Shown here piece by piece: positions 17,445 to 24,848 of a DNA stretch of 64,000 nucleotides (position 1 is its first letter; each line of letters opens with the position of its first letter). The notes under the pieces were generated by a model. It was not told the origin of the DNA. It did no database searches and saw only the letters and a program-made list of their open reading frames with translations. The stretch is from NCBI RefSeq assembly GCF_003428335.1, contig NZ_CP031704.1, forward strand, positions 2,976,001-3,040,000, in the 5' to 3' direction. A program made the translations under genes and the position numbers. The DNA is from Solimonas sp. K1W22B-7 (lineage in GTDB: Bacteria; Pseudomonadota; Gammaproteobacteria; Nevskiales; Nevskiaceae).

Positions 17445-18256
17445 TAGCCCGCCACGCCCAGGATCACGCTCGAAGCCTTGAAGATCGCACTCGCGGCCTT
17501 GCCCACGGACAGCCCCAGTTCGTCGACACTGGCATTGGTGATGGTGGCGACCACGGAGTTGCCGCCCTTGAGGCCGATCACCACCTCGCTGTTGACGGCG
17601 CCGCGGGTCAGTTTGGTGACGCTGCCACGCAGGCGGTTGCGGGCGGAGAGCTTCATCGCCGGGCCTTCGTCCAGGGCCACGATCACCCAGGAGGCCTTGA
17701 TCAGGGCCAGGGCCTCGACGCCCTTCTTCAGTCCCAGGGTCTCGACGCTTTCGTGCGTCACGATGGCGACCAGGCGATCGCCGCCGGAGAGTTCCAGTTC
17801 CACCTCGTCGTTGACGGCACCGGCCTTGACGCGCAGCACCTTGCCGGAGAAATGGTTGCGGGCACTGGTGAGCATGGTGAACCTCCTGAGCATGCGCAGG
17901 TCGGCCTCGGCATTGCCGAGCAGGCCGTTGACGCGGTCCAGAAAACGCTGGTGTTCCTCGGCGACGGCCGCATAAGTCTGCACCAGTTGCTCGCCGCGCG
18001 GCGTGAGCGTGGTGCCGCCGCCGCCCTTGCCGCCCGCCGCGCGTTCCACCAGCGGCCGGTCCGAGAGGTTGTTCATCGCCTCCACCGCGTCCCAGGCGGC
18101 CTTGTAGCTCAGGCCCACGGCCTTGGCGGCATGGGTGATGGAACGGGTTTCGCCGATCGCCGCGAGCAGCTCGATCCAGCGACGGCCGCCGAGCCTGCCG
18201 CCCTTGGCCTCCAGCTCCAGGCTGGCGCTGACGCTGAGGGCCTTTTTCGCGGGCAC
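17444..18256 (-). CDS. modE: Molybdate-responsive transcriptional regulator ModE
   Basis: 270 residues. The N-terminal winged helix (about 20-85) has LLAAIGETRSITHAAKAVGL, then SYKAAWDAVEAMNNL. Two TOBE/Mop domains follow (about 130-200 and 203-270), each with the motif SARNxxxGxVxxLxxGAVNxEV. The dimer binds molybdate through these domains and then binds DNA. Its likely target is the operator before modA, 4.5 kb away. It is 2 bases upstream of nothing else in the mod set, and the next gene on the same strand upstream is a TlpA-type thioredoxin with a 1-base gap, so the two are probably co-transcribed. Confidence 0.96.
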   Translation of the reverse strand: MPAKKALSVSASLELEAKGGRLGGRRWIELLAAIGETRSITHAAKAVGLSYKAAWDAVEAMNNLSDRPLVERAAGGKGGGGTTLTPRGEQLVQTYAAVAEEHQRFLDRVNGLLGNAEADLRMLRRFTMLTSARNHFSGKVLRVKAGAVNDEVELELSGGDRLVAIVTHESVETLGLKKGVEALALIKASWVIVALDEGPAMKLSARNRLRGSVTKLTRGAVNSEVVIGLKGGNSVVATITNASVDELGLSVGKAASAIFKASSVILGVAG

Positions 18257-18257
18257 G

Positions 18258-18761
18258 CTACTTCTTGTTCATCAGCGCCACGACGCGCTGCTTGAGGTCT
18301 TCGGTGAAACCGGCGCCGTAGCCGTGGTAGACCATGGTGATGCGGCCGTCCTGCGCCACGAGGTAGGTCGCCGGCAGGCGCCAGACCTCGTAGAAGCGCG
18401 GCGCGAAGCCGAGCTGGTCGACCACCAGCGGGTACCCCACCGGCCGCGTCTTGGCGAAGCGGCGCGCGTCGTCGACGTTGCGGTCGATGCTGACGCCCAG
18501 CACTTCGAACTTGTCGCCGTAGCCCTTCTTGCGCAGCTCCTCGCGCATGGCGTCGAGTTCCGGCATGGCCTGGATGCAGGGACCGCACCACGAGGCCCAG
18601 AAGTCGACGATGACCACGCGGCCCTTGAGCGTGCTCAGCTTGATGCCCTCGGGGCCGCTCAGCACGACACCGGCCGCCTCGGGAGCCATGTCGCCGATCG
18701 TCGCCGCCTGCGCTGGCAGGAAGCTCAGCAGGCACAGCAGTACCGCGAGGCGCTTGAGCAT
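18258..18761 (-). CDS. TlpA/ResA-type periplasmic thioredoxin
   Basis: 167 residues with an N-terminal signal peptide (MLKRLAVLLCLLSFLPAQA), so it acts in the periplasm or is membrane-tethered. The thioredoxin fold has DFWASWCGPC with redox cysteines 59 and 62, and the cis-proline strand RLPATYLVAQDG. The group reduces disulfides during cytochrome c maturation or acts as a general thiol-disulfide oxidoreductase; the partner is not clear. It lies five bases after ffh and one base before modE. Confidence 0.9.
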   Translation of the reverse strand: MLKRLAVLLCLLSFLPAQAATIGDMAPEAAGVVLSGPEGIKLSTLKGRVVIVDFWASWCGPCIQAMPELDAMREELRKKGYGDKFEVLGVSIDRNVDDARRFAKTRPVGYPLVVDQLGFAPRFYEVWRLPATYLVAQDGRITMVYHGYGAGFTEDLKQRVVALMNKK

Positions 18762-18766
18762 GGGGA

Positions 18767-20131
18767 TCAGCGCTTGGGCATCATGCCCGGAGGCAGGCGC
18801 CCGGCCAGGCTGCGCATCATCTTGCTCATGCCGCCGCCGGCGAACTTCTTCATCATGTCCTTGGTGGTCTCGAACTGGCGCAGCAGCTGGTTGACCTGCT
18901 GCACCTCGACACCGGAACCGGCCGCGATGCGGCGCTTGCGCGAAGCCTTGATCAGGTCGGGGAAGCGGCGTTCCTGCGGCGTCATCGAGTTGATGATCGC
19001 CACCGTGCGGCGCACCTGCTTCTCGGCATCCACGCTCTTGAGCTGCTCCTGCATCTGCGCGCCGCCCGGGAGCTTCTCCAGGATCGACTGCATGCTGCCC
19101 ATGTTCTGCATCTGCAGCATCTGCTCGCGGAAATCGGCGAGATCAAAGCCCTTGTTCTTGCGCAGCTTGTCGGCGAGCTTCTGGGCCTTCTCGTGGTCGA
19201 CCTTGCGCGCCGTCTCCTCGATCAGCCCGAGCACGTCACCCTGGCCGATGATGCGGTTGGCGATGCGGTCGGGGTGGAAGATCTCCAGGCGGTCGGACTT
19301 CTCGCCGACACCGAGGAACTTGATCGGGCGGCCGGTGACCTGGCGCACCGACAGCGCGGCGCCGCCGCGGGAGTCGCCGTCGACCTTGGTCAGGATCACG
19401 CCGGTCAGCGGCAGCACGTCGCCGAAGGCCTTGGCGGTCTTGGCGGCGTCCTGGCCGGTCATGCTGTCGACCACGAACAGCGTCTCGACGGGGTTGAGCG
19501 CCGCGTGCAGCTCGGCGATCTCCTTCATCATCGCCTCGTCAACCGTGGTGCGGCCGGCGGTGTCGACGATCAGCACGTCGGCGTAGACCTTCTTCGCATG
19601 CGCCAGCGCCGCCTCGACGATCGCGACCGGCTGCTGGCCGACCTCGGAGGGGAACCACTCGACGCCGACGTTGCCGGCGACGATGCGCAGCTGCTCGATG
19701 GCGGCCGGGCGGTAGACGTCCGCCGACACAACGACGACGTTCTTCTTCTCGCGTTCCTTGAGCCACAGCGCCAGCTTGCCGGTGCTGGTGGTCTTGCCGG
19801 AACCCTGCAGGCCGGCCATCAGGATGATGGCGGGCGGCTGCTGGCGCAGGTTGAGCGCCTCGGCGGTGCCGCCGAGGGTCTCGGTCAACTCCTGCTGGAC
19901 GATCTTGAGGAACTGCTGGCCCGGCGTCAGCGACTGCAGGATGTCGGCGCCCAGGGCGCGCGTCTTGACCTTGTCGATGAAGTCCTTGACCACCGGCAGG
20001 GCGACGTCGGCCTCCAGCAGGGCCATGCGCAGCTCGCGGGCGGCGGCGTTGACCTGGTCTTCGGTGAGGCGGCCCTGGCCGCGAATGGTGTCCAGGACGC
20101 GGCCAAGGCGCGTCGTAAGGTTGTCGAACAT
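18767..20131 (-). CDS. ffh: Signal recognition particle protein Ffh
   Basis: 454 residues in N-G-M order. The four-helix N domain is followed by the GTPase with GLQGSGKTTSTGKLA (P-loop, residues 107-120), DTAGR and TKVDGDSRGGAAL. The methionine-rich M domain (about 330-454, MLQMQNMGSMQSIL and GGGMSKMMRSLAG) binds signal sequences and 4.5S RNA. It delivers nascent inner-membrane proteins to FtsY. The adjacent CcsA-like and CorB-like genes are common neighbours of ffh in gammaproteobacteria. Confidence 0.98.
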   Translation of the reverse strand: MFDNLTTRLGRVLDTIRGQGRLTEDQVNAAARELRMALLEADVALPVVKDFIDKVKTRALGADILQSLTPGQQFLKIVQQELTETLGGTAEALNLRQQPPAIILMAGLQGSGKTTSTGKLALWLKEREKKNVVVVSADVYRPAAIEQLRIVAGNVGVEWFPSEVGQQPVAIVEAALAHAKKVYADVLIVDTAGRTTVDEAMMKEIAELHAALNPVETLFVVDSMTGQDAAKTAKAFGDVLPLTGVILTKVDGDSRGGAALSVRQVTGRPIKFLGVGEKSDRLEIFHPDRIANRIIGQGDVLGLIEETARKVDHEKAQKLADKLRKNKGFDLADFREQMLQMQNMGSMQSILEKLPGGAQMQEQLKSVDAEKQVRRTVAIINSMTPQERRFPDLIKASRKRRIAAGSGVEVQQVNQLLRQFETTKDMMKKFAGGGMSKMMRSLAGRLPPGMMPKR

Positions 20132-20231
20132 GGGGGCTGAAGCCGGTATCTGTAGAACGTCCGGCGGATTCTAGAGCAAGTGTCCCCGCCCCGTCCGTAG
20201 GGCATCCTGCCTACGGATTGCAGCCTGACCC

Positions 20232-20999
20232 CTACGAAGTGATCAGGTCGCCGCGCTGCAGGTGGTGGTAGCGCCATTCCCGCAGCGCCGTGCGGCACTG
20301 CTTCTCGATCAGCTGCTCGCAGCCCGGCTTGTGGTGGGTCAGGAACAGTTCCGGCCGATGCTTGAGCTTGCGCAGTTCGGAGGCCAGCAGGCTCGGGGTG
20401 AAATGCCGGGAAGCCGCGCCCAGCTCCACCTGCTCGTCCGGAAAAGCGATCTCGATCATCAGCTTGTCCAGCCGCGGCAGGCCATTGAGGAAATTCCAGA
20501 GGTCGTCGTTGGCCCAGGTGTCGCCACTGAAGGCGAAGGTGCCGCGCGGGCTTTCCAGGGCGTAGCCCACGGCCGGGACGGTGTGCAGCACCTTGAACGC
20601 GGTCAGGCGCCGGTCGCCGCCCAGGTCGGTGGGCACGCCCGCCTCGATCTCGGCAAAGCGGATCAGCGGCTTTTCCTCGTTGGGCAGCTTGGAAAAGTCC
20701 GGCCAGATGGTCCAGTTGAAGATGTGCTGGCGCACCGCGTCCAGGGTCTCCCGGGTCGCATGCACGCCGATCGGCCGGTCGATCAGGTCGAACAGGTTGT
20801 CGGCCATGAATGCCAGGCCGCAGATATGGTCGAGATGGGAGTGCGACAGGAAGATGTGGCTGATGCGGCGTTGCTGCGCCAGCGACAGGTCGCCGACGCC
20901 GGTGCCCGCATCGATAAGAATCTCGTCGTCCACCAGCAGGCTGGTGGTGCGCAGACCCGGCCCCACCCCTCCGCTGCAGCCGAGGACTTTGATCCGCAT
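20232..20999 (-). CDS. Class II cyclic-nucleotide phosphodiesterase-like MBL-fold hydrolase
   Basis: 255 residues from the ATG at 20999, chosen because MRIKVLGCSGG begins the metallo-beta-lactamase fold; the frame continues 63 bases upstream. The motif LSHSHLDHICGLAFM (H53, H55, D57, H58) is the signature of PDE1/class II 3',5'-cAMP phosphodiesterases. Later metal ligands are in VLHTVPAVGYAL, FSGDTWAND and LTHHKPG. A cAMP-degrading role is plausible, but other MBL esterases share these residues. It is divergent from the CcsA-like gene. Confidence 0.78.
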   Translation of the reverse strand: MRIKVLGCSGGVGPGLRTTSLLVDDEILIDAGTGVGDLSLAQQRRISHIFLSHSHLDHICGLAFMADNLFDLIDRPIGVHATRETLDAVRQHIFNWTIWPDFSKLPNEEKPLIRFAEIEAGVPTDLGGDRRLTAFKVLHTVPAVGYALESPRGTFAFSGDTWANDDLWNFLNGLPRLDKLMIEIAFPDEQVELGAASRHFTPSLLASELRKLKHRPELFLTHHKPGCEQLIEKQCRTALREWRYHHLQRGDLITS

Positions 21000-21110
21000 G
21001 CGTTCCGTTTGATCGGTATCTGTTGTGTTTTTTGATCCTAGCACAGCGCTCCACGAGGCCAACCGCGCGCTGCGTCACATCGCGAATGATTCGGGTATGC
21101 TGCCCGTCCC

Positions 21111-21911
21111 ATGACGTTAGCACTGATTCTCATTGCCGTTTCCCTCTATGGCGCCTGTGGCTGGCTGATCTGGCAGCGCCCGCAGGCCGACAGCATGGCC
21201 GAGCGGATCCTGGCCGCGGCGGCCATCGTCCTGCACGCCGGCCTGCTGGGGCACCAGACGCTGCAGGGCGGCGCGATCCGCATCGGCATGCCCGAAGCCG
21301 CCTCGCTGTTCGCGCTGCAGTCGGCCGTGCTGCTGTGGCTGCTGTCCTGGCGCGAGCCGCTGCGCAGCCTGGGCCTGACGATCTACCCGCTGGCAGCGCT
21401 GGCGGCGCTGTGGTCCGGCGCCTGGCCCACCGTCTTCCAGGACGCGGCACCGGTGGTGGACTGGAAGCTGCGCTGGCACATCATCCTGTCGCTGTTCTCG
21501 GCCGGCCTGCTGACCATCGCGGCGATGCAGGCTGGGGCACTGGCCCTGCAGGACCGCCTGCTGCACCGCCACGACCTGAGCCGGCTGCTGCTGGGCGGCA
21601 TGCCGCCGCTGCAGACCATGGAGCGGCTGCTGTTCCAGCTGATCGCGATCGGCTTCCTGCTGCTGTCGCTGACCCTGCTGTCGGGCCTGTGGTTCGTGCA
21701 TGACTGGTTCGCCCAGCACCTGGCGCACAAGACGGTCCTGTCGATCACCGCCTGGCTGATCTTCGGCGTGCTGCTGTGGGGCCGCTGGCGCCATGGCTGG
21801 CGCGGCCGCACCGCCATCCGCTGGTCGCTGGCTGGTTACGCCGTGCTCATCCTGGCGTACTTCGGAAGTAAACTCGTGTTGGAACAATTCCTAGGCAAGC
21901 ACTGGACTTAG
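21111..21911 (+). CDS. CcsA/YpjD-like cytochrome c assembly-type membrane protein
   Basis: 266 residues with about eight transmembrane helices. LRWHIILSLFSAGLLTIAAMQ and GFLLLSLTLLSGLWFVHDWF carry the conserved histidines seen in the CcsA/HemX/YpjD heme-handling family, and HKTVLSITAWLIFGVLLWGR is the third conserved histidine region. Its exact role in gammaproteobacteria without a ResB partner is unclear. It lies next to ffh and before the CorB-like gene, as is usual. Confidence 0.85.
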   Translation: MTLALILIAVSLYGACGWLIWQRPQADSMAERILAAAAIVLHAGLLGHQTLQGGAIRIGMPEAASLFALQSAVLLWLLSWREPLRSLGLTIYPLAALAALWSGAWPTVFQDAAPVVDWKLRWHIILSLFSAGLLTIAAMQAGALALQDRLLHRHDLSRLLLGGMPPLQTMERLLFQLIAIGFLLLSLTLLSGLWFVHDWFAQHLAHKTVLSITAWLIFGVLLWGRWRHGWRGRTAIRWSLAGYAVLILAYFGSKLVLEQFLGKHWT

Positions 21912-21999
21912 CGCGCTTTGTTAATGTCAGCGACATTGACAGCAAGCCCTCCAGCCGAATAGATAGAAGTCCACACGGCCAAAGACTGACCGCGCGATC

Positions 22000-23274
22000 T
22001 TGGACGCCATCCCCTTGTGGGTCCTCTTCGGACTCCTGATCCTGATGCTGTTGCTGTCGGCATTCTTCTCCGGTTCCGAAACCGGGTTGATGACGATGAA
22101 CCGCTACCGTTTGCGCACGCGCGCAAAACGGGGAGATCGTGCTGCGCGGCTGGCGCAGCAACTGGTCGAGCGCCCCGACCACCTGATCGGCTGGATCCTG
22201 CTGGGCAACAACGTGGTGCAGGCCCTGGCCGCCTCGATCACCACAGTGATCGGCCTGCGCCTGTTCGGCGAGATCGGCATCGCCTATGCCGCCGGCGCCG
22301 TGGCCCTGCTGCTGCTGATCTTCAGCGAGTACATCCCCAAGACCCTGGCGGCGATCTACCCGGAGCGGGTCGCCCTGCCCTCGGCCTACGTCCACTGGGC
22401 GCTGATCCGGCTGTTCTACCCGATCGTCTGGATGGTCAACCGCGTCAGCAACGGCCTGCTGCGCCTGCTTGGCGTGTCGCCCGAGGAAGCGGCGCAGCAC
22501 AGCCTCAGCGCCGAGGAACTGCGCACCGTGGTGGCCGAGGCCGGGGCGATGATCCCACACCGCCACCAGAAGATGCTGCTGTCGATCCTGGACCTGGAAA
22601 AGGAAACGGTCGAGGACATCATGGTGCCGCGCAACGAAATCACCGGCATCGACATCTCGGAGCCCTGGGAACAGGTGCGCGCCGCGATCGTCGACAGCCA
22701 GCACACGCGCCTGCCGGTGTTCGACGGCTCGATCGACAACCTGCGCGGCGTGATCCACCTGCGTCGCGTGGTGCGCCTGGCCGCCGAGAACAACCTGGAC
22801 CCGCACAGCCTGGTCGGGCTGGCCAGCGAACCCTACTTCATCCCCGAGGGCACGCCGCTGAACCAGCAGTTGCTGAACTTCCAGAACCAGAAGCGTCGCA
22901 TCGGCTTCGTGGTGGACGAATACGGCGACATCCAGGGCCTGGTGACGCTGGAGGACATCCTCGAGGAAGTGGTCGGCGAGTTCACCTCCGACCCCGCCAC
23001 GCGCATCAAGAACGTCTACGCCGACCCCGACGGCTGCTACCGCGTCAACGGCTCCGTGACGATCCGCAGCCTCAACAAGAACCTCGGCTGGAAACTGCCG
23101 CTCGACGGCCCCAAGACCGTCAACGGCCTGGTGATGGAAAAGCTCGAAGCCATGCCCCAGGCCGGGCGCAGGATCACGATCAAGGGCTACGAGTTCGAGA
23201 TCACCGAGACGCGGGCAAATGCGGTGAAGTCGGCGCGGGTCAGGCCGCCGGGCGAGACGCGGGCGGCGGCCTGA
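22000..23274 (+). CDS. CorB/CorC-family CBS-domain transporter (YfjD-like)
   Basis: 424 residues, with TTG as start: MDAIPLWVLFGLL matches the family N-terminus and no better start exists upstream in frame. The DUF21 membrane domain (about 1-180) has SAFFSGSETGLMTMNRYRLR. A CBS pair follows (about 200-330: VEDIMVPRNEITGID, FVVDEYGDIQGLVTLEDILE), then a CorC_HlyC domain to the end. The family is linked to magnesium and cobalt export or homeostasis. The palindromic repeat at 23295 separates it from the convergent radA. Confidence 0.93.
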   Translation: MDAIPLWVLFGLLILMLLLSAFFSGSETGLMTMNRYRLRTRAKRGDRAARLAQQLVERPDHLIGWILLGNNVVQALAASITTVIGLRLFGEIGIAYAAGAVALLLLIFSEYIPKTLAAIYPERVALPSAYVHWALIRLFYPIVWMVNRVSNGLLRLLGVSPEEAAQHSLSAEELRTVVAEAGAMIPHRHQKMLLSILDLEKETVEDIMVPRNEITGIDISEPWEQVRAAIVDSQHTRLPVFDGSIDNLRGVIHLRRVVRLAAENNLDPHSLVGLASEPYFIPEGTPLNQQLLNFQNQKRRIGFVVDEYGDIQGLVTLEDILEEVVGEFTSDPATRIKNVYADPDGCYRVNGSVTIRSLNKNLGWKLPLDGPKTVNGLVMEKLEAMPQAGRRITIKGYEFEITETRANAVKSARVRPPGETRAAA

Positions 23275-23294
23275 CGCCAAAGCCCAAAACTCTC

Positions 23295-23370
23295 AGTCCG
23301 CAAATACACGCAAATGAACGCAAATCGTTTGTTCTGCATATTTGCGTTCATTCGCGTTCATTTGCGGACC
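23295..23370. repeat. Palindromic repeat family R, copy 1
   Basis: Three head units (AGTCCGCAAAT, ACACGCAAAT, GAACGCAAAT), a centre of about 14 bases, then three inverted units ending in ATTTGCGGAC. It lies between the convergent corB-like and radA genes. The same architecture occurs at 33175, 38662 and 58992. Confidence 0.9.
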
Positions 23371-23399
23371 GAATCGATTCCCGCTCCCGCAAGCCTGCG

Positions 23400-24761
23400 C
23401 TAGGACGCGTCGATCGCCTGATCCAGCCGCGACACCGGAATCACCTCGATATCCAGCTTCACCGTCTTGCGCGGCTTGTTCGCCTCCGGAACGATCGCGC
23501 GGCGGAACCCGTGCTTGGCCGCCTCGGCCAGGCGCTCCTCGCCACCCGCCACCGGCCGCACCTCGCCCGCCAGACCCAGCTCGCCGAACACGATCAGGTC
23601 ATTGGGCATCGGCCGGTTGCGGAAGGAAGAGAGCACCGCCAGCACCAGCGGCAGGTCCGCCGCCGGCTCCTGGATGCGCATGCCGCCGACCACGTTGGCG
23701 AACACGTCCTGGTCGGCCAGCGGAATGCCGCCGTGGCGGTGCAGCACCGCCAGCAGCATGTTCAGGCGGTTGCCCTCCAGGCCCAGGGTCACGCGGCGCG
23801 GATTGCCGGCCATGGAGCGGTCGACCAGGGCCTGTACCTCCACCAGCAGCGGCCGGGTGCCCTGCCGCGTCACCGTCACCACGCTGCCCGGCACCGGCTG
23901 CTCGTGGCGCGACAGGAACAGCGCCGAAGGATTGCTGACCTCCTTCAGGCCATCGTCGGTCATGGCAAACACGCCCAGCTCGTTGACCGCGCCGAAGCGG
24001 TTCTTGACCGCGCGGATGATGCGGAAGCGCGAGCCGGGGTCGTGCTCGAAGTACAGCACCGAGTCGACCATGTGTTCGAGCACGCGCGGGCCGGCGATGG
24101 CGCCTTCCTTGGTGACGTGGCCCACCAGGATCACCGCGGTATGGCTGGCCTTGGCGTAGCGCACCAGCTGCGCCGCGCACTCGCGCAGCTGCGACACCGA
24201 GCCCGGCGCCGAGTCGAGCGAATCGGTATACAGCGTCTGGATCGAATCGATCACCACCAGTCCCGGGCGGTGCCGGGCAATCTGGGCCAGGATCTCCTCC
24301 ACCCCGGTCTCGGCCAGCACCGGCAGGTCCAGCTCCGGCAGGCCCAGCCGGCGCGCGCGCAGGTGGACCTGGGTCAGCGACTCTTCGCCGGTGACGTACA
24401 GGGTCTTCAGGTGCGGCTGCACGCTGGCCAGCACCTGCAGCAGCAGGGTGGACTTGCCGATGCCGGGGTCGCCGCCGATCAGGATCACCGCGCCGGGGAC
24501 GATGCCGCCGCCGAGCACACGGTCCATCTCCGACAGGCCAGTGGTGGTGCGCGGCGTCTCGCGCATGTCGATCTCGCGCAGGGACTGCACCCGGCCGCCG
24601 GCGGTACCGCTGATGCCGCCGCCGCGGGACTTGGCCGAGGCCTCCACGCGCGCCTCGACCAGCGTGTTCCAGGCGCTGCAGTCGGGACACTGGCCGACCC
24701 ACTTGGGGCTGGCGCTGCCACAGGACTGGCAGACGTACTGTGTTTTCGTTCTGGTACCCAT
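23400..24761 (-). CDS. radA: DNA repair protein RadA (Sms)
   Basis: 453 residues from the ATG at 24761, where the zinc finger begins (YVCQSCGSASPKWVGQCPDC). Walker A is GGDPGIGKSTL, and VKNRFGAVNE is the RadA-specific KNRFG motif. A Lon-protease-like C-terminal domain follows. It is a RecA-like ATPase that drives branch migration of recombination intermediates. In many relatives it follows alr directly; here a kinase cassette lies between. Confidence 0.97.
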   Translation of the reverse strand: MGTRTKTQYVCQSCGSASPKWVGQCPDCSAWNTLVEARVEASAKSRGGGISGTAGGRVQSLREIDMRETPRTTTGLSEMDRVLGGGIVPGAVILIGGDPGIGKSTLLLQVLASVQPHLKTLYVTGEESLTQVHLRARRLGLPELDLPVLAETGVEEILAQIARHRPGLVVIDSIQTLYTDSLDSAPGSVSQLRECAAQLVRYAKASHTAVILVGHVTKEGAIAGPRVLEHMVDSVLYFEHDPGSRFRIIRAVKNRFGAVNELGVFAMTDDGLKEVSNPSALFLSRHEQPVPGSVVTVTRQGTRPLLVEVQALVDRSMAGNPRRVTLGLEGNRLNMLLAVLHRHGGIPLADQDVFANVVGGMRIQEPAADLPLVLAVLSSFRNRPMPNDLIVFGELGLAGEVRPVAGGEERLAEAAKHGFRRAIVPEANKPRKTVKLDIEVIPVSRLDQAIDAS

Positions 24762-24848
24762 CTCACATATTCTTGTTTTCTGAGGAACTAATTTCGAGGA
24801 TACTGAGATAGTATGAGTCGAATAGCACAAGTGCGGGGGGCGTAGCTC

